Notes: generated by a model not told the origin, from the letters alone. Counted from the first letter of the stretch, positions 33,325 to 41,556 are shown. The stretch is DNA of 64,000 bases from Jeotgalibacillus soli (GCF_000829435.1 NZ_JXRP01000009.1:558001-622000), one strand, 5' to 3'. Program-made: numbers and translations.

Positions 33325-34344
33325 ATGAAAAAGAAACCGCTATGGATCGTTCTCTTTTCATACCTATTAATCCTACTATGCATTCCTGCTGTTGTATTAC
33401 TCCCGCAAGCAAAAAAGGAAGGTGCATCACAAGAAATGAACCAACCAGCAATCGAACAGCAGAATACTGAAAAACCAGAGGATGCGGCTATTACTGTCGC
33501 TGTTTTTAGAGTTAGCAAGCAGCAGGTCGAGCAAATGGAGCTTGAAAAATATGTGGAGGGTGTTGTGGCAAGTGAGATGCCTGCTTCTTTTGAAGAAGAA
33601 GCATTAAAAGCTCAGGCACTCGCGGCAAGAACCTATATAACACGGATGATGACTAGCGGAGGGGTGTCCGGACTGGAAATGCCGGCTGATATTACAGACA
33701 CGGTCGCACATCAGGTTTACAAAAGCGATGACGAACTGAAAATAATCTGGGGCAAGGATTATGAATGGCAAAAAAAGAAAATTAAAGAAGCGGTAGCGGC
33801 CACAAAGGGTGAAATTTTAACATACGAGGGCAAGCCGATCACCGCATCCTTCTTTTCAACAAGCAATGGGTGGACAGAAAATGCAAAGGATTATTGGGAA
33901 GAGGATGTGCCCTATCTTAAGTCCGTTCCAAGTGAATGGGATGAAAAGACTTCGCCAGGCTTCCTTGCTGAGGTAACAATCCCTGTGAATGAGTTTGAGG
34001 AAAAGCTCGGAATCAATTTGCAGGAAGGAGAAATGGGCACTGTGACGGCACGCACGCCTGGCAATCGAATCAAAACGGTCAGCATTGCAGGAGAGACCTT
34101 TTCCGGAAGAGAAATTCGTGAAAAGCTTCAGCTTCGTTCCACTGATTTTCACTGGAAACAAAAAGGGAACGCTGTCGTCATTCAAACGAAGGGCTATGGT
34201 CACGGGGTAGGGATGAGTCAATACGGAGCGAACGGGATGGCAAAGGAAGGAAAGAAATATGATGAGATTCTTGCGCACTACTTCAAAGGTGTCAAAATCG
34301 AATCAGTGGAGCCGTTTATATCGGCTGTTATTGCACAAAGATAA
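33325..34344 (+). CDS. spoIID: Stage II sporulation protein D (SpoIID)
   Basis: A 339-residue mother-cell lytic transglycosylase that degrades septal peptidoglycan during engulfment. N-terminal membrane anchor (IVLFSYLLILLCIPAVVLL), catalytic Glu84 in VASEMPASFEEEALKAQALA, and the C-terminal SpoIID signature GYGHGVGMSQYGANGMA. AGGGAGG precedes the ATG. It partners SpoIIM and SpoIIP, neither of which is in this window. Confidence 0.96.
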   Translation: MKKKPLWIVLFSYLLILLCIPAVVLLPQAKKEGASQEMNQPAIEQQNTEKPEDAAITVAVFRVSKQQVEQMELEKYVEGVVASEMPASFEEEALKAQALAARTYITRMMTSGGVSGLEMPADITDTVAHQVYKSDDELKIIWGKDYEWQKKKIKEAVAATKGEILTYEGKPITASFFSTSNGWTENAKDYWEEDVPYLKSVPSEWDEKTSPGFLAEVTIPVNEFEEKLGINLQEGEMGTVTARTPGNRIKTVSIAGETFSGREIREKLQLRSTDFHWKQKGNAVVIQTKGYGHGVGMSQYGANGMAKEGKKYDEILAHYFKGVKIESVEPFISAVIAQR

Positions 34345-34357
34345 CATAAACCATATG

Positions 34358-34383
34358 CCACCGAGAAAAACGTTTCTCGGTGG
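34358..34383 (+). terminator. Hairpin after spoIID
   Basis: Perfect 11-bp stem CCACCGAGAAA / TTTCTCGGTGG with a 4-base loop but no T-run; a weak terminator or mRNA end structure. Confidence 0.5.
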
Positions 34384-34532
34384 GGCATTCGTTTGCGAAA
34401 AGAACAAGGACGAACGGTTTTCCAGGTTGAAGGATTTATCTGTGAGTCCTTTTAAAATAGATGAGCCAAATTAACAATTCCGAGCCGCCGTTGGTTTGTT
34501 CAAACTAGGCGCTAAAAGGGTGTAAATATAAA

Positions 34533-34590
34533 AAGGCCTGCCTCATAAGTCATCCATTCTTTGACTTATGGGACAAGCCCTGAGTTTTAA
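34533..34590. terminator. Terminator between spoIID and the VanZ-like gene
   Basis: CATAAGTCA / TGACTTATG stem extended imperfectly by AGGCCTGCC / GGACAAGCC; A-rich before and TTTTAA after. The remaining bases of this 312-base gap show nothing else. Confidence 0.6.
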
Positions 34591-34656
34591 TTGATAGCTG
34601 TACTGACTCACCGCTCCTAGCCAATTTTAACGCTTCTGCTTTCTTGAATGAATCGG

Positions 34657-35088
34657 TCACCTTACCCAGCGTTGAAATGAATGCAGCAGCCGGCCTAAGC
34701 GTCGGTCAAATCCGAAAAAACAGGTATGCTTAATGACCAAATAGGCAATGATGACGCCGGTTAGATCCTTGATTGCATCAATGACAGTCGCCGATCGTGA
34801 AGGCACGAAGGCTTGGTGAATTTCATCAAGCAATCCATAAAAACCAGCGAACACCGCGGCAAAGATATGCGTTGTATCGGATAACCGTCCATTCGCCAAT
34901 AACGCGAGGACGAATAATAAATGTAAAAGGCCAAATTCAACGACATGCAAAGCTTCTTTTATAAACCGGTCGGCAGATGAGGAAGGCAGCTCCATGACGG
35001 CATTATGCGGAAGGCTGGAGAACAGCCAAATAAGGGCCATATACAGAAACGGAAGAATGGTCAGTGTCACTTTTATCAGTTGCCTCAT
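34657..35088 (-). CDS. VanZ-family membrane protein
   Basis: A 143-residue protein with about four membrane segments. The VanZ signature is LLDEIHQAFVPSRSATVIDAIKDLTGV. VanZ domains accompany glycopeptide-resistance genes but most, like this one, have no known role. ATG at 35088 is chosen because AAAGGA lies 8 bases upstream on the minus strand; a longer frame would overlap the spoIIQ promoter and start. It is divergent from spoIIQ, an insertion relative to the B. subtilis order as I recall it. Confidence 0.85.
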   Translation of the reverse strand: MRQLIKVTLTILPFLYMALIWLFSSLPHNAVMELPSSSADRFIKEALHVVEFGLLHLLFVLALLANGRLSDTTHIFAAVFAGFYGLLDEIHQAFVPSRSATVIDAIKDLTGVIIAYLVIKHTCFFGFDRRLGRLLHSFQRWVR

Positions 35089-35185
35089 GAATGATTTCCT
35101 TTCGTCATCGATCATCACTAGATAGAGAAATTGTAGCATAAACACTTTCCATTTTATGGTCGATAATAAAATTTTTTGTGACAAT

Positions 35186-35215
35186 GTATAGAATTTCCTC
35201 CAACCGTTCAGAATG
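35186..35215 (+). promoter_or_regulatory. Candidate SigF promoter of spoIIQ
   Basis: -35 GTATA (35186-35190, consensus GYATA), 15-base spacer, -10 GTTCAGAATG (35206-35215, consensus GGNNANAHTR, one mismatch). spoIIQ is a SigF gene in Bacillus. Confidence 0.65.
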
Positions 35216-35233
35216 GTTGCTGAGGTGATGAAA

Positions 35234-35914
35234 ATGAGAGAGGGAGACAAAAAGAACTCTACCCTAAAATCAAATTGGAAAGCATTTATGAAGAAACGCT
35301 GGTCGCTGCCTGTCCTTTATCTAGGAGTTGCTGCGATCGTAGTCTCAACCGTTCTTGTATTGCAAAGCCCTGGTGAAGAAGAGGTTGCCGAAGTTACCAA
35401 TGAATTTGGTGTTAGACAAAATGACTGGTCAGCATTAGATGCAAACGGTGATGCGCAAGAAGTAAATCAATCAGCAGAATCATTAATTATGCCCGTCGTT
35501 GATCCATCAGCTGCAGTTATTCACCGTTCTTTCTATGATCAAGAAGCATCTGCTGAAGAGCAGGAAGCGGCCTTAGTCGTCGTCAATCAAACCTATTCTC
35601 CAAACCTTGGAATTGACATTGTGCAGGAAGGGGAATCCTTTGAGGTCGTAGCTGCCATGAGCGGTACGGTCACAGTGGTACAGGAGGATTCGTTTATCGG
35701 CAATGCCATCGAAATTGAACATGGAGATGGACTTGTCACTAGATACCAGGCGATTGAAGATATTACCGTGGAGGTTGGAGACAACGTAAAGCAAGGTCAG
35801 CCGCTGGCAATGGCTGGTGTGAGCGAGCTTAACACAGAAGCGGGCACTCATCTTCATTTCGAAGTCCGCAAAGATGGAATTCCAGTTAATCCAACGTCAT
35901 TGATTAATGAATAA
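35234..35914 (+). CDS. spoIIQ: Stage II sporulation protein SpoIIQ (degenerate LytM/M23 domain)
   Basis: A 226-residue forespore membrane protein whose extracellular LytM domain binds SpoIIIAH across the septum and holds the engulfing membranes together. N-terminal cytoplasmic tail, one membrane segment (LPVLYLGVAAIVVSTVLVL), linker, then the M23 fold (about 125-220). The first zinc ligand His of HxxxD is replaced (SPNLGID) while the second motif THLHFEV is kept, so it should be catalytically dead, as for B. subtilis SpoIIQ. ATG 35234 has GAGGTG 6 bases upstream. Confidence 0.93.
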   Translation: MREGDKKNSTLKSNWKAFMKKRWSLPVLYLGVAAIVVSTVLVLQSPGEEEVAEVTNEFGVRQNDWSALDANGDAQEVNQSAESLIMPVVDPSAAVIHRSFYDQEASAEEQEAALVVVNQTYSPNLGIDIVQEGESFEVVAAMSGTVTVVQEDSFIGNAIEIEHGDGLVTRYQAIEDITVEVGDNVKQGQPLAMAGVSELNTEAGTHLHFEVRKDGIPVNPTSLINE

Positions 35915-35920
35915 AAATGG

Positions 35921-35961
35921 TCGTCCTTTATCGCCTTTTGGTGGAAAGGACGATTTTTTTT
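35921..35961 (+). terminator. spoIIQ terminator
   Basis: TCGTCCTTT / AAAGGACGA followed by eight T. Confidence 0.85.
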
Positions 35962-35965
35962 ATAA

Positions 35966-36336
35966 GACTCAGTTAAACGTGTTTGTTGATTGCAGAACGC
36001 AGACGTTTACTTTTCGTAGGCGGTCCGACGCTCCTCGGTACTAATTCGGAGGGCACTGAAAAAGTAAGGTTTTCAAAAACAGCGAAAAATCAATCCTCAC
36101 TTTATCTCTCATTTTTCATAATAATGTAGCGGTCATGTCCCGCACAATCAATCGTAAAATCAATGTTATTTTGGGAATTGATTTTACGAGTTTAAAAATG
36201 AGCGGCTTTTTCGGCAGCCTGGCTATGCGCCTGTGGGGTCTCACTATGACGGTGGCTTCTCTAAGCAGGGGTCTCACGCTTTACGTACCAATCAACATCG
36301 TGCAAAAATCAACAATGATCTTTAGCCTTTTATAAG
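35966..36336 (-). repeat. Bacillaceae dispersed repeat, copy A (reverse, enlarged)
   Basis: Read on the minus strand it begins GGCTAAAGATCATTGTTGAT, continues TTTTTGCACGATGTTGATTG and a GTGAGACCCCTG block, and ends with ATCAACAAACACGTTTAAC. These are the two ends of the family seen at 38.9, 40.2, 40.8, 53.5 and 54.0 kb. The middle is expanded and contains an unrelated perfect 12-bp inverted repeat (TCGTAAAATCAA, 36152-36163, with 36178-36189). It occupies the spoIIQ-spoIIID gap; no gene is supported here. Confidence 0.65.
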
Positions 36337-36393
36337 ATAATAGGGTGTGTTTTTATAAACATATGAATTACGTCAATTCCTGATGAAAAAAGA

Positions 36394-36423
36394 GCATAGA
36401 AGCAGGTCCTCTCTGCATATAAT
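36394..36423 (+). promoter_or_regulatory. Candidate SigE promoter of spoIIID
   Basis: -35 GCATAGA (36394-36400) and -10 CATATAAT (36416-36423; consensus CATACAMT, one mismatch), 15-base spacer. spoIIID is SigE-dependent in Bacillus. Confidence 0.5.
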
Positions 36424-36432
36424 GGGACAAAT

Positions 36433-36473
36433 GGAGGGGACACCTCCTTTTGGGAAGTATCCCCTGTAGGAGG
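36433..36473 (+). promoter_or_regulatory. spoIIID leader with alternative pairing to the ribosome-binding site
   Basis: CCTCC (36443-36447) can pair either with GGAGG at 36433-36437 or with the Shine-Dalgarno GGAGG at 36469-36473. GGGGA (36436-36440) can also pair with TCCCC (36460-36464). The pairings compete. Confidence 0.4.
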
Positions 36474-36481
36474 CCGGAGCA

Positions 36482-36727
36482 GTGCACGACTACATCAGGG
36501 AGAGAACGCTCTTGGTTGGCAAACACATAGTGGAGACGAGGCAGACTGTACGTGTCATTGCCAAAACCTTTGGTGTATCGAAAAGCACAGTGCACAAGGA
36601 TCTGACTGAGCGACTGCCCGAATTAAATCCGGCATTGGCAAACGAAGTAAAACATATTCTCGATTATCATAAATCGATTCGGCATCTAAGGGGCGGGCAA
36701 GCAACGAAGCAAAAATACAAAAGGTAA
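36482..36727 (+). CDS. spoIIID: Sporulation transcriptional regulator SpoIIID
   Basis: An 81-residue DNA-binding protein that activates and represses mother-cell genes including sigK. GTG start after GGAGG, N-terminus HDYIRERTLLVGKHIVETRQ as in Bacillus. The helix-turn-helix is RVIAKTFGVSKSTVHKDLTE (about 24-43) and the basic C-terminal helix IRHLRGGQATKQKYKR is the second DNA contact. It stops about a dozen residues before the B. subtilis protein, which has an extra acidic tail. Confidence 0.96.
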   Translation: MHDYIRERTLLVGKHIVETRQTVRVIAKTFGVSKSTVHKDLTERLPELNPALANEVKHILDYHKSIRHLRGGQATKQKYKR

Positions 36728-36770
36728 GAGGTCAAGAATCAAACGTCTGTTTGGTTCATGACCTCTTGTC
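36726..36770 (+). terminator. spoIIID terminator
   Basis: AAGAGGTCA / TGACCTCTT with an inner GAATCAAAC / GTTTGGTTC stem (one wobble), overlapping the stop codon and followed by GTCTTTG. Confidence 0.75.
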
Positions 36771-36927
36771 TTTGTTGTGGTAATATATACTTATTGGACT
36801 ATGTTCACTTTTGTATTTACTATGAGCCTTTTCTGCTTATGAACCTGAGCTGATAAGAACCCATTAAAATTTAGGTACATTTGTCTATAAATTGATTATG
36901 AATAGTAGAAGGGAGCAACGACAAGAG

Positions 36928-37929
36928 ATGTTTGCAAAGGATATAGGAATTGACCTTGGTACAGCGAACCTATTAATTCACGTTAAGGGAAAAGGCATTG
37001 TTCTGAATGAACCATCCGTTGTAGCGATTGATAAAAACACAAACCGAGTATTGGCGGTTGGAGAAGAAGCACGTAATATGGTGGGACGCACACCGGGGAA
37101 TATTGTAGCGATTCGTCCGTTAAAAGATGGAGTCATCGCTGATTTCGATGTTACAGAGGCGATGCTTAAACACTTTATTAATAAGCTGAATGTAAAAGGT
37201 TTTTTATCAAAGCCGCGCATTTTAATTTGCTGTCCAACCAATATTACAAGCGTCGAACAAAAAGCAATTCGTGAAGCTGCTGAAAAAAGCGGAGGAAAGC
37301 GAATTTATTTAGAGGAAGAACCAAAGGTTGCCGCGATTGGAGCCGGCATGGATATTTTCCAGCCAAGCGGAAATATGGTTGTTGATATCGGCGGCGGAAC
37401 AACAGACGTTGCAGTACTTTCGATGGGCGACATTGTCACATCTTCTTCGATTAAAATGGCCGGCGATCAATTCGATGCAGACATTTTAAATTATGTAAAA
37501 AAAGAGTACAAGCTGTTGATTGGTGAGCGCACAGCTGAAGCGATTAAAATTAATATCGCAACGGTGTTTCCGAATGCACGTCATGAGGAGCTGGAAATTC
37601 GCGGACGTGACATGGTAAGTGGATTGCCAAGAACCATTACCATTACTTCTGGTGAAGTTGAAGGAGCATTGCGTGAATCCATCTCAGTGATTGTACAAGC
37701 AGCCAAGAATGTTCTAGAGAAAACGCCGCCTGAACTATCAGCGGATATTATTGACCGGGGTGTCATTCTAACTGGCGGCGGGGCACTATTGCACGGCATC
37801 GACCAGCTGCTGGCTGAAGAGCTTAAGGTCCCTGTTTTTGTAGCGGATAATCCAATGGACTGTGTCGCAATTGGAACGGGCGTTATGCTTGAAAACATTG
37901 ATAAAATTCCTCATCGCAAGCTAGGGTAA
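36928..37929 (+). CDS. mbl: MreB-like cell-shape protein Mbl
   Basis: A 333-residue actin homologue that moves with elongation machinery under the membrane. ATP-binding motifs: phosphate-1 FAKDIGIDLGTANLLIHVKG at the N-terminus, phosphate-2 MVVDIGGGTTDVAVLSMG and adenosine motif RGVILTGGGALLHG. ATG 36928 gives the Mbl N-terminus; the ribosome-binding site GAAGGGA is rather far (13 bases). The position after spoIIID identifies it as Mbl rather than MreB. Confidence 0.95.
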   Translation: MFAKDIGIDLGTANLLIHVKGKGIVLNEPSVVAIDKNTNRVLAVGEEARNMVGRTPGNIVAIRPLKDGVIADFDVTEAMLKHFINKLNVKGFLSKPRILICCPTNITSVEQKAIREAAEKSGGKRIYLEEEPKVAAIGAGMDIFQPSGNMVVDIGGGTTDVAVLSMGDIVTSSSIKMAGDQFDADILNYVKKEYKLLIGERTAEAIKINIATVFPNARHEELEIRGRDMVSGLPRTITITSGEVEGALRESISVIVQAAKNVLEKTPPELSADIIDRGVILTGGGALLHGIDQLLAEELKVPVFVADNPMDCVAIGTGVMLENIDKIPHRKLG

Positions 37930-37954
37930 GAAAAGCTTCTCAAACTGGAACAAC

Positions 37955-37999
37955 CGGGTTTTTTGGATGTCGATTTTTGGAGAACATCTAAAAAACCCG
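37955..37999 (+). terminator. mbl terminator
   Basis: CGGGTTTTTTGGATGT / ACATCTAAAAAACCCG with one G-T pair. Confidence 0.65.
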
Positions 38000-38068
38000 T
38001 CTTATCAACCATCCACATTTCGACGGTGTTTGTTTATAATAGAAATATGACAATAATGAGGTGATCAA

Positions 38069-38908
38069 ATGTTCCGAGGATTTTATACAGTAGCAAGCGG
38101 CATGATTGCACAGCAGCGTCGAACTGAACTGCTGACAAACAATATGTCTAATGTTAATACACCTGGTTTCAAGGCGGACCAGGCTACGATGCGCGCGTTT
38201 CCTGATATGCTGTTATCTAGTCTTGGCGATTCAAAGATTCCGACGGAAAATGGACTTTCACTTTTGAATATGCCTACTGTCGGCGCTTTGAACACAGGTG
38301 TATACATGCAGGAAACCATTCCTCTTTTCTCTCAAGGAGATGTAAGAGAAACAGGATTTTCAACGGATATGGCTCTTATACAGGGAGAAATGCCGATTAA
38401 TGAAGAAACGGGATTACCTGGCGCGATTTTCTTTGTTCTGGAAAACCAGGATGGAGCAGACCGGCTAACCCGCAACGGTAATTTCACACTAGATGCTGAG
38501 GGCTTCCTTACGACTGCAAATGGCTATTATGTACTTGATGAAGCGGGCAATCGAATTGAGCTTGAGAATGACCAGTTTCAGCTATTAGAGAATGGCCGTA
38601 TCATGGTGGATGGGCAAGAGGCTGCACGTGTTGGCGTTGCGTATGCGGACGATCCGCAAGCACTTGTAAAAGAAGGGGACGATTTGCTTCGTCCGCCGGA
38701 TGGTGTAGTCCTGCCGAACGCATACGGACAAGCTGATATCACCTTTGAGGTCCAACAAAACGCACTTGAACAGTCCAATGTGGACAGTGCCCGTACAATG
38801 ACGGATTTAATGACCGCGTACCGAGCCTTTGAGGCCAATCAAAAAGTCCTTCAAGCCTACGATCGCAGCATGGAAAAAACAGTGAATGAAGTAGGACGGG
38901 TAAATTAA
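38069..38908 (+). CDS. flhO: Flagellar hook-basal body protein FlhO
   Basis: A 279-residue FlgF/FlgG-type rod protein. The N-terminal rod signature LLTNNMSNVNTPGFKADQATM and the C-terminal helix SARTMTDLMTAYRAFEANQKVLQ are the conserved coiled-coil ends; the centre is variable beta structure. The order mbl-flhO-flhP identifies it. GAGGTG precedes the ATG. It is exported through the flagellar type III apparatus without a cleaved signal. Confidence 0.93.
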   Translation: MFRGFYTVASGMIAQQRRTELLTNNMSNVNTPGFKADQATMRAFPDMLLSSLGDSKIPTENGLSLLNMPTVGALNTGVYMQETIPLFSQGDVRETGFSTDMALIQGEMPINEETGLPGAIFFVLENQDGADRLTRNGNFTLDAEGFLTTANGYYVLDEAGNRIELENDQFQLLENGRIMVDGQEAARVGVAYADDPQALVKEGDDLLRPPDGVVLPNAYGQADITFEVQQNALEQSNVDSARTMTDLMTAYRAFEANQKVLQAYDRSMEKTVNEVGRVN

Positions 38909-38928
38909 CTTTTTTCTATAAAAAGAAA

Positions 38929-39018
38929 GCTATGTTAAAGTCCATTGTTGATGCTTGCACAGCGTTGATTGGAGCGAGCGCCTGAAGTGGAAATCAACAG
39001 ACACGTTTGACATAGCCA
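38929..39018 (+). repeat. Bacillaceae dispersed repeat, copy B
   Basis: Starts GCTATGTTAAAG, has TTGATTGGAGCGAGCG inside, and ends GAAATCAACAGACACGTTTG then ACATAGC; the outer ends are inverted (GCTATGT / ACATAGC). Lies in the flhO-flhP gap. Confidence 0.7.
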
Positions 39019-39060
39019 AAAAGAAAAGAAATGCGTAATCGTATAAAAGGGGGAAGCACG

Positions 39061-39900
39061 TTGATTCGGAATATGGTAACGGCAACCAACACGATGGGAC
39101 AGCTGCAAAAGCAGCTTGATCTTATCTCAAACAATATTGCCAACGTAAATACATACGGTTATAAGGAGAATAACGCGACATTTACATCCTTGCTGACACA
39201 GGAATTTCAAAACCAGCGAAACGATGCTGCAGACCGAAATACACCTCTTGGTATTCGCATTGGAGTCGGCGCTAAATTGGGCCAAACACAGTACAGCAAA
39301 CAACAAGGCGCTATGCAGGATACAGGCCGTCTATTAGATTTTGCCTTTGAACAGACAAGCCAATACTTTAAGGTGCTTGTGCAGGATGAGAACGGTGAAC
39401 AAGAAATCAATTATACCCGGAATGGCGCCTTTAATTTATCGCCAATCAACGCAGATGAAGTCATGCTGGTAGACGGTCAAGGAAACCCCATATTGGACCA
39501 AAATGATAACGTGATTCTGTTCGATGGTGATAATACGAATATTGGACTTAATGATAACGGGACGCTTGTTATCAGCAATGCAGGCGGTGGGGTGCAGGCT
39601 GTGGAGCTTGGAATCGTCAATGTCCAGCGCCCTCAAATGATGGAGCGCGTTTCAAACGAATACTATAGCATTCCGGATAATCTGGCTGAGCTTGGAGTAG
39701 ACCAGGGAGAAGTGCTGGTACAAATGGAGGGCGGCCTTAGGCAAGACATTGCTCTACGCCAAAGAGCGCTTGAGCAGTCCAACGTGGACCTTCCAAGAGC
39801 ATTTACGGATCTAATCAATGTTCAACGGAATTATCAATTCCATTCAAGAGCAATCTCTATTTCAGACCAAATGCTAGGTCTTGTAAACGGATTGCGCTAA
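39061..39900 (+). CDS. flhP: Flagellar hook-basal body protein FlhP
   Basis: A 279-residue FlgG-type rod protein, partner of FlhO. The N-terminal signature QLQKQLDLISNNIANVNTYG and the C-terminal LINVQRNYQFHSRAISISDQ are conserved. TTG 39061 is chosen because GGGGGAAG lies just upstream and the protein then starts like B. subtilis FlhP; the longer frame begins inside copy B of the dispersed repeat. Confidence 0.92.
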   Translation: MIRNMVTATNTMGQLQKQLDLISNNIANVNTYGYKENNATFTSLLTQEFQNQRNDAADRNTPLGIRIGVGAKLGQTQYSKQQGAMQDTGRLLDFAFEQTSQYFKVLVQDENGEQEINYTRNGAFNLSPINADEVMLVDGQGNPILDQNDNVILFDGDNTNIGLNDNGTLVISNAGGGVQAVELGIVNVQRPQMMERVSNEYYSIPDNLAELGVDQGEVLVQMEGGLRQDIALRQRALEQSNVDLPRAFTDLINVQRNYQFHSRAISISDQMLGLVNGLR

Positions 39901-39913
39901 AGGAGTTCTTATT

Positions 39914-40180
39914 ATGGCAGAGAATCGAGCAACGAAAAATATAGAACAACAAAATACTAAACAAGAGGATCAAGAGCCGAAACGTAAACCGCGATGGGTT
40001 CAGGTTCGCCTTTTTCCAATTACGGTTCGTGTTCTTCTCGTTTTACTGCTCGTGGCTGGCAGTCTCGTTGGCGGTCTAATGATTGGGTACGGCGTCATTG
40101 GTGACGGAAATCCCTTAGACGCACTCAATAAAGAAACATGGACACATATTTATGATATTGTGATGAAGGATGAAAGCTGA
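39914..40180 (+). CDS. EpuA-like small membrane protein
   Basis: An 88-residue protein: basic N-terminal tail, the conserved RKPRWVQVRLFPITVRVLLV start of an EpuA-family domain, one membrane segment (VLLVLLLVAGSLVGGLMIG) and GDGNPLDALNKETWTHI at the end. EpuA proteins are often mislabelled as RNA polymerase beta subunits in databases; their role is unknown. It lies 13 bases after flhP with AGGAG upstream and may be cotranscribed. Confidence 0.85.
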   Translation: MAENRATKNIEQQNTKQEDQEPKRKPRWVQVRLFPITVRVLLVLLLVAGSLVGGLMIGYGVIGDGNPLDALNKETWTHIYDIVMKDES

Positions 40181-40224
40181 AACAACGCTCTTTTCCTTTT
40201 CTATCTAAATTCTATTAAAGATAA

Positions 40225-40315
40225 TAGTTAATTTTTGCACGATGTTGATTGGGGCAAAGGGCGCGAGACTCCTGGGGGCTGAAGCGGACATCAACAGGCA
40301 AATTTAACACAGTCT
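40225..40315 (+). repeat. Bacillaceae dispersed repeat, copy C
   Basis: GTTAATTTTTGCACGATGTT, TTGATTGG, a GGCGCGAGACTCCT block and ACATCAACAGGCAAATTTAAC. Same orientation as copies B and D; lies before fabZ. Confidence 0.7.
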
Positions 40316-40336
40316 TTTCATTAAGGAGGAAATAAT

Positions 40337-40759
40337 ATGTTAGATATCCAGCAAATTAAAGAAATCATTCCACATCGCTATCCATTTTTATTAATTGACA
40401 AAATCGTAGAAATTGAAGAAGGAAAACGAGCAGTCGGCATTAAAAACGTTACAGCAAACGAAGAATTCTTTAATGGTCACTTTCCTGACTACCCAGTTAT
40501 GCCTGGCGTGTTAATCGTAGAGGCTCTTGCACAAACAGGCGGGGTTGCCATGCTTAAAATGGAAGAGAACAAAGGAAAGCTTGCATTCTTTGCGGGAATC
40601 GACAACTGCCGATTTAAGCGCCAAGTGAAGCCTGGAGACCAATTGCGCCTAGAGGTTGAAATTATACGAATCAAAGGACCAATTGGTAAAGGGAAAGCCA
40701 TCGCAACCGTAGACGGCGAAATCGCCTGTGAAACCGAAATCACATTTGCAATTAAATAA
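40337..40759 (+). CDS. fabZ: 3-hydroxyacyl-ACP dehydratase FabZ
   Basis: A 140-residue hot-dog-fold dehydratase of fatty-acid synthesis. Catalytic His48 ([16 protein letters not shown]) and Glu62 ([11 protein letters not shown]) are present. AAGGAGG before the ATG. It follows the flagellar genes as in Bacillus (ywpB). Confidence 0.97.
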   Translation: MLDIQQIKEIIPHRYPFLLIDKIVEIEEGKRAVGIKNVTANEEFFNGHFPDYPVMPGVLIVEALAQTGGVAMLKMEENKGKLAFFAGIDNCRFKRQVKPGDQLRLEVEIIRIKGPIGKGKAIATVDGEIACETEITFAIK

Positions 40760-40763
40760 AAAA

Positions 40764-40941
40764 CTATTTTAAAGTCACTTGTTGATTTTTCCGCGATGAT
40801 AATTGGCGTGTAAGGCGCGAGACTCCTGCTTAGATAAGCAAGTCAGTGGGAGACACCATAGGCGCGAAGCGCTCACGGTCCGTTCCGCGGAAAGCAAGCA
40901 GCGCCTGCGTGCTGCAATCAACAGACACGTTTAACAAAGCC
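40764..40941 (+). repeat. Bacillaceae dispersed repeat, copy D (178 bp)
   Basis: Begins TATTTTAAAGTCACTTGTTG and carries GGCGCGAGACTCCTGC, then GGGAGACACCATAGGCGCGA, CGGTCCGTTCCGCGGAAAGC and GCAATCAACAGACACGTTTA. It is the most complete standard copy in this window. Confidence 0.75.
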
Positions 40942-40953
40942 AAATAAAATACC

Positions 40954-40996
40954 GAAAATGGTGAACAGCAATAGCCTTCTCCATTTTCTTTTTTTT
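40954..40996 (+). terminator. fabZ terminator
   Basis: GAAAATGG (40954-40961) / CCATTTTC (40981-40988) followed by eight T; it lies beyond repeat copy D. Confidence 0.75.
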
Positions 40997-41088
40997 ATAC
41001 TCTCAGGCTTGTACATAAAAATCCTCTCCATGGAGAAACTATTGTGAGACCGACAAATGGTCACTACTTTCAAAAGGAGAGGGCATAC

Positions 41089-41457
41089 ATGAATAAATGG
41101 TATAAAATTGTTGGAGGTACAATGATTGCTGCTGCCTTAATGGTTGGTTGTAACACGGACGACAACGCGAATAATGACAACACTGACAACAATGGAGCAA
41201 ACGATGTTACGGATGAAGTCCGTGATGAGACGAGCGACCTAATCGATGACGCTGGTGACGCTGTTGATCCTAATGACAACGATAATGGCATGGACAATGG
41301 CAATAACGACAACAACGGTACCATGGGCAACGACGACAACGGCACTGATATCAACACAGACGATGATAAAGACGCCATGACTGATGACAATACCCCGCAA
41401 GAAGAACCTATCGAAGATGACATTGATCGTAAAGATACAGATAACGTCGATGAATAA
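41089..41457 (+). CDS. Asp/Asn-rich acidic lipoprotein
   Basis: A 122-residue secreted lipoprotein. Signal peptide NKWYKIVGGTMIAAALMVGC with likely lipidated Cys21. The mature part is low-complexity: by my count 31 Asp and 21 Asn in about 102 residues, with a handful of Lys/Arg and almost no hydrophobic core, so it should be disordered and strongly negative. ATG 41089 follows AAAGGAGAGGG. Function unknown; cation binding at the cell surface is a guess from composition. It has its own terminator. Confidence 0.82.
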   Translation: MNKWYKIVGGTMIAAALMVGCNTDDNANNDNTDNNGANDVTDEVRDETSDLIDDAGDAVDPNDNDNGMDNGNNDNNGTMGNDDNGTDINTDDDKDAMTDDNTPQEEPIEDDIDRKDTDNVDE

Positions 41458-41472
41458 ATACTTGTGACGTGG

Positions 41473-41498
41473 AAGAGGGGGAGTTCCCCTCTTTTTTA
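41473..41498 (+). terminator. Terminator of the acidic lipoprotein gene
   Basis: AGAGGGG / CCCCTCT with a five-base loop, followed by TTTTTATT. Confidence 0.85.
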
Positions 41499-41514
41499 TT
41501 TCCTCCTAATCATA

Positions 41515-41541
41515 TGAAAAAGAGCTGGCAAGCGCCAGCTC
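41515..41541 (-). terminator. ywpF terminator (minus strand)
   Basis: GAGCTGGC / GCCAGCTC with T-run TTTTTC on the minus strand. Confidence 0.8.
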
Positions 41542-41556
41542 CTACTTGAATATAAA

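Noticed and set aside
34259..34474. 71-residue ORF overlapping the end of spoIID
   Set aside because: Out of frame within spoIID, then crosses the downstream hairpin; a shadow frame.
36135..36335. 66-residue ORF between spoIIQ and spoIIID
   Set aside because: Lies wholly in the reverse copy A of the dispersed repeat.
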